Shown here in pieces: positions 1 through 6,620 of a DNA stretch of 18,069 bases; the stretch's first letter is position 1; each line of letters opens with the position of its first letter. A program made the position numbers and the translations under genes. The notes under the pieces were generated by a model that was not told the origin of the DNA, searched no databases, and saw only the letters and a program-made list of their open reading frames with translations. Origin of the DNA: Methanosphaera sp. rholeuAM6 (lineage in GTDB: Archaea; Methanobacteriota; Methanobacteria; Methanobacteriales; Methanobacteriaceae); assembly GCA_003266105.1 (NCBI GenBank), contig MVAA01000084.1:1-18069 (forward strand), read 5' to 3'.

Positions 1-329
1 TCAAATCCTAAGAATTTGATGATTCCTATGTTTACTGAAGGGTGGAAACGGAGTCCTCCTTTGTATGGTCCGATTGCACTGCTGAATTGTACTCTGTAAC
101 CTGTGTTTACTTGTACTTGTCCTTCATCATCTACCCATGGAACTCTGAATTTGATTTGTCTTTCAGGGTTTGCTAATCTTTCTAGAAGTGCATCTTTTCT
201 GTATTGTGCTTCGTTTGCATCTACTACTACTTCTATTGATTTATATACTTCGTTTAATGTTTGGTGAAATTCTGGTTCACCCGGGTTTTCTTTTGTAATT
301 CTTTCTATTACTTCGTCAACATATGACAT
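1..329 (-). CDS. gdhA: NADP-type glutamate dehydrogenase, N-terminal part (cut by window edge)
   Basis: The first 109 residues are visible; the gene runs off the window at position 1. I translated it directly: it starts MSYVDEVIERITKENPGEPEF and contains LLERLANPERQIKFRVPWVD, VQFSSAIGPYKGG and LRFHPSVNIGIIKFLGF. These are the hallmark segments of the hexameric bacterial/archaeal glutamate dehydrogenase family and align closely to my memory of E. coli GdhA. The enzyme interconverts 2-oxoglutarate plus ammonium and glutamate in the cytoplasm, and here probably works in ammonium assimilation. The ATG at 327-329 is chosen because AAAGGAGAT lies just upstream (about 337-345), and an ATG at 335-337 is out of frame and hits a stop. 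The promoter carries an NrpR-like operator, which suggests nitrogen control. The nucleotide-binding domain is outside the window, so cofactor preference cannot be read. Confidence 0.95.
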   Translation of the reverse strand, partial: MSYVDEVIERITKENPGEPEFHQTLNEVYKSIEVVVDANEAQYRKDALLERLANPERQIKFRVPWVDDEGQVQVNTGYRVQFSSAIGPYKGGLRFHPSVNIGIIKFLGF

Positions 330-408
330 TATTGCATATCTCCTTTTATTGTAATAAATTATTTTTATGATTTGTTAAAAAAAAATCAGAATATTTTGAA
401 GTGCATCC

Positions 409-419
409 TATAATTTATA
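409..419 (-). promoter_or_regulatory. TATA box of gdhA
   Basis: Read on the minus strand the sequence is TATAAATTATA, about 80-90 nt upstream of the gdhA start codon, with a purine-rich stretch behind it. An archaeal TATA box starts transcription roughly 25 nt downstream, which would give a leader of about 55-65 nt including the Shine-Dalgarno site. The box lies inside a perfect dyad, CCTATAA-T-TTATAGG (407-421), whose last two bases are shared with the adjoining GGAA-N6-TTCC operator. Confidence 0.6.
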
Positions 420-433
420 GGAAAATCATTTCC
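420..433. promoter_or_regulatory. NrpR-type nitrogen operator at gdhA
   Basis: GGAA (420-423), six bases AATCAT, TTCC (430-433): an exact match to GGAA-N6-TTCC, the operator bound by the methanogen nitrogen repressor NrpR. It directly abuts the TATA box on its upstream side for gdhA transcription, where the TFB recognition element would lie, so a bound repressor could block preinitiation. The inner arms extend to GGAAA/TTTCC. The match and position are seen; binding by NrpR is inferred. Confidence 0.65.
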
Positions 434-631
434 GTACTCTGTTGTGTATATATTAGTCTTTTATACTATTTATAGATAGGTTTTTTATTCGAAAGTGATT
501 ATTATTTTGTTTAAATTTTTATCTAATTATTTGATTTTTATTAATAATTTTCTATTTTTTATCCTTATTTTTATTTTTTTGTTTATTTATTGTCCTCTTT
601 CGGTGTATGTTTTATCCAAGAAAAAACATGA

Positions 632-721
632 TTATAACTAATACTTTTATAACATATAACTTATTTATTATTCATTTATAATTTATAACTTAATTATTTA
701 TAAATTATATATTATAACTTA
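632..721. repeat. TTATAACTTA repeat cluster, copy A
   Basis: Two exact TTATAACTTA decamers (683-692 and 712-721) and two copies with one mismatch (632-641 TTATAACTAA, 654-663 ATATAACTTA), all in the same orientation. The last three starts are exactly 29 nt apart. The bases between copies are AT-rich and not themselves repeated. A similar cluster lies at 8092-8208. Function unknown; TATA-like elements, protein-binding sites and AT-rich chance similarity are all possible. Confidence 0.6.
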
Positions 722-745
722 TAACACATTTCTAGAAAAAAAATA

Positions 746-767
746 GGTGCTATGAAAACATAGCATC
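746..767 (-). terminator. Hairpin plus T-tract terminator of the AAA ATPase gene
   Basis: The arms TGCTATG (748-754) and CATAGCA (759-765) pair around an AAAA loop. The stem extends outward by a G-T wobble and a G-C pair to 746-767. On the minus strand it is followed at once by an eight-T run (plus-strand A-run near 735-742). The stop codon of the gene (750-752) lies inside the hairpin. This has the form of an intrinsic terminator; in archaea the T-run is the essential part. Confidence 0.65.
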
Positions 768-1838
768 CGAATTAACAAAATCCTTATGGCTTTCACTAAT
801 AGCATAATTAATATCTTCATCATCAATCATATCTCTAGATTCGGATATCGCCTTATGAAGGGCAGTTTTCAAAACTTTCTCCTTAATGTCCCTGCCTGAA
901 AAACCCTTAGTCTTTTCAACAAAAGCATCAACATCAAAAACACATTCCAAGGGCAAAGTCTCCATATTCTTCTTTAAAATCGTTAACCTATCACCAGAAT
1001 CAGGCAAAGTAAATTCAATCTCCTCTTCAAACCTACTTCTAACAGCATAATCCAAAAGTGAAGGATTATTGGTTGCACATATGGTAATCACACTATCATT
1101 ATCTTCAATACCATCCATCTCTGTAAGCAAAGCATTAACAATCTCTGTAACATCACCACGAAGTGACTGATATTTACGTTCCAAGGCAATGGCATCAATC
1201 TCATCAATAAAGATGAGGGTAGGTTTATTTGACCGGGCATTATTGTACAAATCATGAATCTGGCCCGAACCATCACCAACATGATGACCAATAAGACTGG
1301 TTGCCTTAACCATCTGAATATTCACCTGTAACTCATTAGCCAAAGCTTGAGCAAGCATCGTCTTACCAGTACCAGGCATACCATAGAACAGTATGTTCTG
1401 GGGAGCCCAACCTTTAAACTTCTCAGGATTCTCCAGATATTTTGTAATAATGTTAATCTTGGATTTTGCCTTCTGCTGACCAACAACATCATCAAATTTA
1501 ATGCTTCTCTCATTCTTCATTAGTTTGACCGTATTATCTGGAGCCAAAACCAATATTGAAGTGTTGTATGTAATATAGGAGTTGTCCGGTCTAACTTCAG
1601 CCACCTGAAATGCGAAATCGGGCATCATCTTCTGATCAAAAAGGTACTGGTTCTTATGTACTTTATATCCATTCCATTGTTCTTTGGCATATATTTCAAA
1701 GAGTTCCTTGTTGCTTACTTCTATGCGGGGAGATTCAATGAAATTACTTTCAACAGGATAACCGATTGGTTCCAAAACCAGTAACTTTGCCTCAACCCTG
1801 TTTTGTATGATATGTTGTCTAATTTGACTGTCGCTCAT
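750..1838 (-). CDS. AAA-family ATPase, proteasome-ATPase-like (non-PAN)
   Basis: 362 residues with one AAA module behind an N-terminal domain of about 110 residues. Walker A is GMPGTGKT (153-160), Walker B LIFIDEID (208-215), sensor 1 TNN (256-258), arginine-finger candidates R267 and R269, and sensor 2 GRD (315-317). It resembles the methanogen family annotated as a 26S proteasome regulatory subunit homologue, but it differs from PAN. I see no N-terminal coiled coil, and the C-terminus ends DAMFS rather than in the HbYX motif that opens the 20S proteasome. The usual aromatic of pore loop 1 appears replaced by histidine (H186-V187-G188). It is probably an oligomeric ATP-driven remodelling factor of the cytoplasm; the substrate is unknown. 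It lies downstream of trxB and a small ORF on the same strand with a 54-nt gap, so co-transcription is plausible. The ATG lacks a close ribosome site; GGGGTGAT lies about 30 nt upstream. Confidence 0.85.
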   Translation of the reverse strand: MSDSQIRQHIIQNRVEAKLLVLEPIGYPVESNFIESPRIEVSNKELFEIYAKEQWNGYKVHKNQYLFDQKMMPDFAFQVAEVRPDNSYITYNTSILVLAPDNTVKLMKNERSIKFDDVVGQQKAKSKINIITKYLENPEKFKGWAPQNILFYGMPGTGKTMLAQALANELQVNIQMVKATSLIGHHVGDGSGQIHDLYNNARSNKPTLIFIDEIDAIALERKYQSLRGDVTEIVNALLTEMDGIEDNDSVITICATNNPSLLDYAVRSRFEEEIEFTLPDSGDRLTILKKNMETLPLECVFDVDAFVEKTKGFSGRDIKEKVLKTALHKAISESRDMIDDEDINYAISESHKDFVNSDAMFS

Positions 1839-1892
1839 ATATTTATTGTTATTATTGCTGTTGATTGTATCACCCCTGTTTTTTAGTTAAAA

Positions 1893-2111
1893 TTAAGTTT
1901 TAATTACAATATGACTTTTTTCATCTTTACCCATATTAAATTCAACATCATCCATTCCCTTGTAAAGAACATCAAAAATTTCCCACAGCGTATCATCATC
2001 AGCATAAATGGTTAAACTATGCTCATCTTTCTTAATATCAGTTATATTGGGAAAATCATTAGTCAGATCATTAATTATTTCATCTTGTAAAGTGTTTGAC
2101 ATAATAATCAT
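1893..2111 (-). CDS. Small acidic hypothetical protein
   Basis: 72 residues from the ATG at 2111, or 69 from the ATG at 2102 (MSNTLQDEI); neither has a recognisable ribosome site. The upstream ATG directly follows the trxB stop codon (TAA then ATG), so translation is probably coupled to trxB. The protein is rich in Asp and Glu, has no Cys, no signal peptide and no membrane segment. It alternates predicted helix (LQDEIINDLTNDF; DTLWEIFDVLYKGM) with short strands (SLTIYA; KSHIVIKT), as expected of a small alpha/beta fold. I do not recognise the family. It is retained as a gene because it fills the space between trxB and the AAA ATPase in the same orientation and has protein-like composition. 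A role with either neighbour is only a guess. Confidence 0.65.
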   Translation of the reverse strand: MIIMSNTLQDEIINDLTNDFPNITDIKKDEHSLTIYADDDTLWEIFDVLYKGMDDVEFNMGKDEKSHIVIKT

Positions 2112-3017
2112 TTAAAATAATAAATATTGGATTCTTTCCACTGCAGTAGCAGCCTGGCCGGCAGCCACCACTATCTGTTTTACACCACCGTTAACATCTC
2201 CAACAGCATAAACACCTTCCAATTCAGTTTCCATGTTTTCATTCACAGGAATATATCCGAAGTCATCAATCTCCACGTCTTCAAGATCACGAGCCAACTG
2301 ACTGTTTGGTTCATTACCAATAGCTAAAAAAACACCAGATACTTTAAGCGTTCTTTCCTCGCCGGTCTTTTTGTTGTAGATGACAGCTTCTTCAACTTTT
2401 ACATCACCTTTAACTTCCTTAAGTTCACTATCCCAGTAAATGTTAACGTTATTGTTGGCAAGGTCTTCTTGAAGTTTAATGTCACATCTCAACCAGTCGC
2501 GACGATGAACAATACTGCATTTTACACCAATACGATTCAAATACAAAGCCTCGGTAGCGGCACTGTTTCCACCACCAACAATAATTACTTCCTGTCCAAT
2601 AAAGAAACAGCCATCACAGACGGCACAGTAGGATACTCCTCGTCCGGTAAACTCTTCCACACCTGGAACGTCCAGTGTTTTATGGTTGCAACCGGTAGCA
2701 AGAATCACGTATTGCGTGGTGAATTTGCCTTTGCTTGTTGTAAGATTAAAGCTGTGGCCAATGGATTTTTCAACCTTTTCAACAGTAACAAATTCCATTA
2801 CTTCACAGTACTTCTTTGCCTGCTGAGCCATACTTTTCATCAGTTCCATACCAGGTATCTTGTCAAATCCAGGATAGTTTTCAACAAGAGGGGCATTATT
2901 TGCAGTACCACCACAAGGTGATTTGTCAAGGATTAAAGTATCTAAACCTGCACGTCCCGCATAAATCCCTGCAGTAAGACCTGCAGGTCCTGCTCCAATT
3001 ATTATTAAATCATACAT
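2112..3017 (-). CDS. trxB: Thioredoxin reductase
   Basis: 301 residues, the usual length of the low-molecular-weight thioredoxin reductases. The N-terminal FAD dinucleotide fold has GAGPAG (8-13). The redox-active pair is CAVC (131-134) followed by DG. The second dinucleotide-binding loop is GGGNSA (148-153), and the C-terminal FAD contact is YAVGDV (270-275). HRRDWLR (171-177) fits the HRRxxxR signature of NADPH-using members, which argues against the F420-dependent type described from Methanocaldococcus. The enzyme passes electrons through FAD to thioredoxin in the cytoplasm. The start is supported by AAGTGAT about 7 nt upstream. It is the first gene of a minus-strand group with a small ORF and an AAA ATPase, and is divergent from the Mur ligase gene. 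NADPH use is predicted from the motif only. Confidence 0.93.
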   Translation of the reverse strand: MYDLIIIGAGPAGLTAGIYAGRAGLDTLILDKSPCGGTANNAPLVENYPGFDKIPGMELMKSMAQQAKKYCEVMEFVTVEKVEKSIGHSFNLTTSKGKFTTQYVILATGCNHKTLDVPGVEEFTGRGVSYCAVCDGCFFIGQEVIIVGGGNSAATEALYLNRIGVKCSIVHRRDWLRCDIKLQEDLANNNVNIYWDSELKEVKGDVKVEEAVIYNKKTGEERTLKVSGVFLAIGNEPNSQLARDLEDVEIDDFGYIPVNENMETELEGVYAVGDVNGGVKQIVVAAGQAATAVERIQYLLF

Positions 3018-3230
3018 AACATTATCACTTTCTTAATTAGTATGTTATAATATCTCTTCAATATTGTACTTAAATGTATGAAATGGGTACTGTTTTTTCT
3101 CATTTATCCAAATATTTTTCATTTAAATATTCAATAATTATATTTAAATAATATTTTTTCTAATATATGAATATTAATAGTTACTTATCTTTATGATAAA
3201 TATTGATAATCATTGAAGGAACAGTTTAGT
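3018..3230. promoter_or_regulatory. Divergent promoter region, trxB / Mur ligase
   Basis: AT-rich spacer between divergent starts. For the Mur ligase (plus strand) the best TATA candidate is within 3138-3155 (TTATATTTAAATAATATT), giving a leader of about 50 nt that ends in GAAGGAA. For trxB (minus strand) GATATTATAACATA at about 3041-3055 is TATA-like but close to the start; a weaker TTTAAG lies near 3070. No clear operator is visible. Confidence 0.45.
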
Positions 3231-4667
3231 ATGAGTGTTAATTTAAGATATCTTGTTGGAAAGAAACTCAGCCAGTTATCATTTTATCCATTAAAAGTAT
3301 TGCCTACTGGTGGTAAAAGTTTTCCAGGACTCTTTTTTATTAAGTTTACCGGAAGACAATCCATAAACAACTTGTCAAAAGACCAGACAGATATAGGTTC
3401 AGTACTTATCACAGGGACGAACGGTAAAACCACAACAACATCCATGATTGTGGAACTATTGTCGCAGGAGTTGGAATTATCAACAAGTTACGGAAACAAT
3501 ACAGTATTCTCTTTAACAACAAGTTTACTTGAGAAAAAATCCCGTCTGGGCATATTTGAATATGGTATTAGGGATATTGAACATGGAACACCTCAACAGG
3601 TATGTCAGGTGCTCGAACCGATAGGAGTTGTATATACAAACATTTCTAGAGAACATACTCAGGTGGCCGGTGTAAAAAATCCCTATGAAAACTATGTCAA
3701 AGCCAAATCATTACTGTCAGGGTGCATGAAGAATGGTATTCTCATAGCCAATGCCGATGATCCAAACACGGTTTTCATAGGACATAACAGGCAACAGGAC
3801 AATCATGTAGTATATTTTGGATTGGAACTTGATGATTATGAAAGCATATTTGAAGAAAATGAAATCTCATGTCCCAACTGTAATGGATACCTTGAATATT
3901 CGGTTCATTACATAAATCAGCGAGGAAAATATCAATGCAGTTGTGGATTCAAAAGACCTCAACCGGATGTAAAAATAACAAGATTAACACAAAACGGGGA
4001 TGGTATTTTACTTTCAATTGAAGCTGATGCTTACAATTATCATAAAAATGACAATATACGGTATTCCGTTGATTTGAAATTGCCTTCAATAGGAATACAT
4101 AACATATACAATACCTTAACTGCAATAGCAATATACACGGCGTTCACTCCTAGTGAAAACATTGAAGATAACATTAAATCATTCTTCGAAAACTACAGGT
4201 ATACTGTTCCGCCTGGAAGATTTGAAATATTGAAACTGGAAGACAAAACAATAGGAGTAGGTCAGGGAGACAATGGGGATGCACTAAAAATAAACTCACA
4301 GTTAATGAGGGAAAATATTGATGGTGAAGTTGAATTCATATATACGACTCCTGATGACAATGAGGAGGAAATATTTGAAGATCACAGCCAGTCCATAAAA
4401 GCATTGAATCCCGTTAAGTTAATAGTATTGCCTGGAAGAAAATCAACAGATGCATCAAACAGGTATTATAATCAGATTAAGGATGAATATGATTCAGAAT
4501 ATTATGGTATAGAATTTGACTTTGAACAAAGGATTAATAAAATTTTAGAATTAATAAAAAACTCCAAATGCAATAATATAATAATTTCCGGTTGTGGTGA
4601 AGAAATAGTATTTTGGGAAGTATTAAAAAATAGAATAAAGGAAGAATATGGGATTAAAACTAATTAA
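3231..4667 (+). CDS. Mur ligase family protein, MurT-like with zinc ribbon
   Basis: 478 residues from the ATG at 3231. This start is preferred over an in-frame TTG at 3213 because AAGGA (3216-3220) sits 10 nt before the ATG. The ATP-binding loop is GTNGKTTTT (62-70). HNIYN (290-294) and PPGRFE (327-332) match the conserved middle and third-domain motifs of Mur ligases. A zinc-ribbon insertion has CPNC (214-217) and CSC (236-238), the layout of MurT, the ligase subunit of bacterial lipid II amidation. The second pair is C-x-C rather than C-x2-C. The C-terminal part resembles the MurT-specific domain, but its Asn-Pro-rich motif appears altered to DNGDALKIN (347-355). Since Methanobacteriales make pseudomurein with Mur-like ligases, a peptide-ligase or amidation role in pseudomurein synthesis is a reasonable inference. 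No CobQ-type amidotransferase partner is adjacent. The nearby gatD is an unrelated asparaginase-like protein of the same name. Confidence 0.85.
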   Translation: MSVNLRYLVGKKLSQLSFYPLKVLPTGGKSFPGLFFIKFTGRQSINNLSKDQTDIGSVLITGTNGKTTTTSMIVELLSQELELSTSYGNNTVFSLTTSLLEKKSRLGIFEYGIRDIEHGTPQQVCQVLEPIGVVYTNISREHTQVAGVKNPYENYVKAKSLLSGCMKNGILIANADDPNTVFIGHNRQQDNHVVYFGLELDDYESIFEENEISCPNCNGYLEYSVHYINQRGKYQCSCGFKRPQPDVKITRLTQNGDGILLSIEADAYNYHKNDNIRYSVDLKLPSIGIHNIYNTLTAIAIYTAFTPSENIEDNIKSFFENYRYTVPPGRFEILKLEDKTIGVGQGDNGDALKINSQLMRENIDGEVEFIYTTPDDNEEEIFEDHSQSIKALNPVKLIVLPGRKSTDASNRYYNQIKDEYDSEYYGIEFDFEQRINKILELIKNSKCNNIIISGCGEEIVFWEVLKNRIKEEYGIKTN

Positions 4668-4702
4668 TTCCATTTTTCATCAAAAACTTTACTGACCATA
4701 TT

Positions 4703-6601
4703 TTAACTGTTTAATATGCTTTGAATCTCTTTGGTAAGTAATTTGCTAACAGTTTGTCCGTCCGCTTTTCCCTGGAACTTGGCCATTGCTTTACCCATAA
4801 GTGGACCCATAGCCCCCATTTTACGTTCTTCAATCATTGACTTGTTTTCTTCAACAATTTCCTGTATGCCTACAAGTATGCGGTCTTCCGATAACTTTTC
4901 AAGATTATTCTTTTTAACAGAGTCTTCTGGAGTGATTCCTTCACAGGCATCCTTAAATATTACTTCTGTCTTGGCCGCAGGTATGACGTCATCGTTTACA
5001 AGAGCAAATATCTCTACAAGAACATCCTTATCCAGTTTGCTAACATCATAGCCGTCACGTTTCAAATCACGTATGGTGGACACGATGTCGGAAGCAATTT
5101 TGGTGGCATCCATTTCAGGCAGCTCCTTCTTGATTTCCTCGAATAAATCGGCGTTGTTACGTTGCACCAGTTGCTCTGCAAGTTCTTCACTGAGCGAATA
5201 CTCTTTTTGTATACGTTCCTTTTTAACAACAGGTAGTTCCGGCAGGTTTGAAGCTATTTTTTCCACTCTTTGAGGGTCTATGATTTCTGTCGGAATATCA
5301 GTTTCCACGTACATTCTGCTGGCTGTTGGAAGAGGTCTCATGTATTCCGTATTTCCATTGTCCTGTGCTCTTCGTGTTTCTTCAGGCACTCCTATCAGTG
5401 CTTCTTTTGCTCGTTCAACAACTTCCGTTAAAGCGTTATGTGCCTTGTCTTTTTGTCCGGCTACAAGTATGAAAGCATCATTTTCCTCAAGCAACAAATC
5501 CGTGTTTATTCTATCTACTTCTTCCTGTGTTATACCATAGTTTGGTAGTTCATCGGTATGGAACAGACCTGATACTCCCATCTTTTTGGCATGCTCTGAA
5601 AATTCAGTTCCAAGCCTTTTGCCGGGTTGTACTTCTCTGCCGATTAGTCCTTTGAATCCCTTAAGTTTTATGGCAAGCACTCCACTGTTGCTTTCTTCAA
5701 GGATTGATTTGACAACTTTGGATTCGGTGCTTTCAAGTAGTTCTGTTACATCATATATGCATGTTTCTACCTTTGCCTGACGTTCTTGCAACTGTTTTGC
5801 TATGTCAATAAGGTTTAATTGTCTTTGAACCTCATTTTCAACTATTGTCGGCATAAGCTCAAGGTCCTGAACACCTTTTACTTCTATACGTGAACCTTCC
5901 CTGATGGAAATGTTAAGGTCTTGTCTTATGGTACCCAGTCCTCTTTTAACCTTTGTACTTCTCAGAATTTGACCAAGCTGGTATGCCACCTGTTTTACCT
6001 GTTCGGGATGATGCATATCTGGGGATGTCGTAATTTCTGCAAGAGGTATTCCAAGACGATCCAGTCTGAAGACTATTTTTCCTTCCTCTTCACCTATACG
6101 GCGTGCAGCATCCTCCTCCAATCCCAAGGTTTCTATTGTAACGTTTCCAAAGTCTGTTTCCACGTAACCGTCGGTGGCCAGTATACCAGTTCTTTGGAAT
6201 CCGCTGGTGTTACTACCATCTATTACCTGTTTACGCATTGTATGGAATTCATCCACCACTTTCATGTTCATAAGTGAAGCCAATATGATTGAAATATCCA
6301 CGGCTTCCTGGTTGAGTTTTGCAGGAGGTTCTTCATCGGCTTCCACCAGACAAGTATGGTGATTGTATGCTTCATATACAAATTGCAGGTTTCTCTGGGA
6401 TTCCTCATATGCGGCTCTGTCAATTTCACCAAGTTCACTTTGTGTTGGTCTTAATCTACGGTATATTCTACGTTCCGGTTGTTTGTCTGTTAAGGAATTT
6501 GGACATCTGCAGAATAGTTTTGTCTTACTATCCAACTGTTGGTGAATTTCCAATCCCATCATTAAGCCTAGTTCTTCGTAATTAAATTTATCTTCGGACA
6601 T
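4703..6601 (-). CDS. gatE: Glutamyl-tRNA(Gln) amidotransferase subunit E
   Basis: 632 residues, close to the known size of archaeal GatE. It opens with LGLMMGLEIHQQLDSKTKLF (about 11-30), continues with KQVIDGSNTSGFQRT (124-138), carries an inserted GAD-like domain (about 280-410) and ends in a YqeY-like helical tail (about 490-632) containing GPLMGKAM (599-606). With GatD it forms the archaea-specific amidotransferase: GatE binds Glu-tRNA(Gln) and activates the glutamyl group by phosphorylation, and GatD supplies ammonia, so Gln-tRNA(Gln) is made without glutaminyl-tRNA synthetase. The start is supported by AGGAGG 10 nt upstream of the ATG. It lies 19 nt downstream of gatD, a clear operon. 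It is convergent with the Mur ligase gene, only 35 bp away, and the gap between them holds T-rich tracts on both strands. Confidence 0.97.
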   Translation of the reverse strand: MSEDKFNYEELGLMMGLEIHQQLDSKTKLFCRCPNSLTDKQPERRIYRRLRPTQSELGEIDRAAYEESQRNLQFVYEAYNHHTCLVEADEEPPAKLNQEAVDISIILASLMNMKVVDEFHTMRKQVIDGSNTSGFQRTGILATDGYVETDFGNVTIETLGLEEDAARRIGEEEGKIVFRLDRLGIPLAEITTSPDMHHPEQVKQVAYQLGQILRSTKVKRGLGTIRQDLNISIREGSRIEVKGVQDLELMPTIVENEVQRQLNLIDIAKQLQERQAKVETCIYDVTELLESTESKVVKSILEESNSGVLAIKLKGFKGLIGREVQPGKRLGTEFSEHAKKMGVSGLFHTDELPNYGITQEEVDRINTDLLLEENDAFILVAGQKDKAHNALTEVVERAKEALIGVPEETRRAQDNGNTEYMRPLPTASRMYVETDIPTEIIDPQRVEKIASNLPELPVVKKERIQKEYSLSEELAEQLVQRNNADLFEEIKKELPEMDATKIASDIVSTIRDLKRDGYDVSKLDKDVLVEIFALVNDDVIPAAKTEVIFKDACEGITPEDSVKKNNLEKLSEDRILVGIQEIVEENKSMIEERKMGAMGPLMGKAMAKFQGKADGQTVSKLLTKEIQSILNS

Positions 6602-6620
6602 AAAACATTTTCCTCCTATT

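Larger units (their letters stand above)
330..749. other. AT-rich spacer upstream of gdhA
   Basis: This 420-bp stretch has no convincing coding frame. It contains the gdhA ribosome site and leader (330-390), a TATA box (409-419), an NrpR-type operator (420-433), a featureless T-rich part (about 440-625), a set of TTATAACTTA repeats (632-721), and the A-run belonging to the terminator of the AAA ATPase gene (about 733-745). Confidence 0.85.

Noticed and set aside
632..721. CRISPR array or tandem repeat
   Set aside because: The repeated unit is only 10 bp, spacers are short and AT-rich, there are no cas genes nearby, and the intervals are not all equal.
750..1838. PAN, the proteasome-activating ATPase
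   Set aside because: No N-terminal coiled coil and no C-terminal HbYX motif; the protein is shorter and belongs to another AAA branch.
2469..2921. 150-codon plus-strand frame inside trxB, and similar long frames opposite gatE, gatD, hemA and the large adhesin
   Set aside because: All are shadows of strong, recognisable genes on the other strand; they have no ribosome sites and no protein-like motifs.
3213..3230. TTG start for the Mur ligase at 3213
   Set aside because: The AAGGA at 3216-3220 lies inside this extension and is well spaced for the ATG at 3231.
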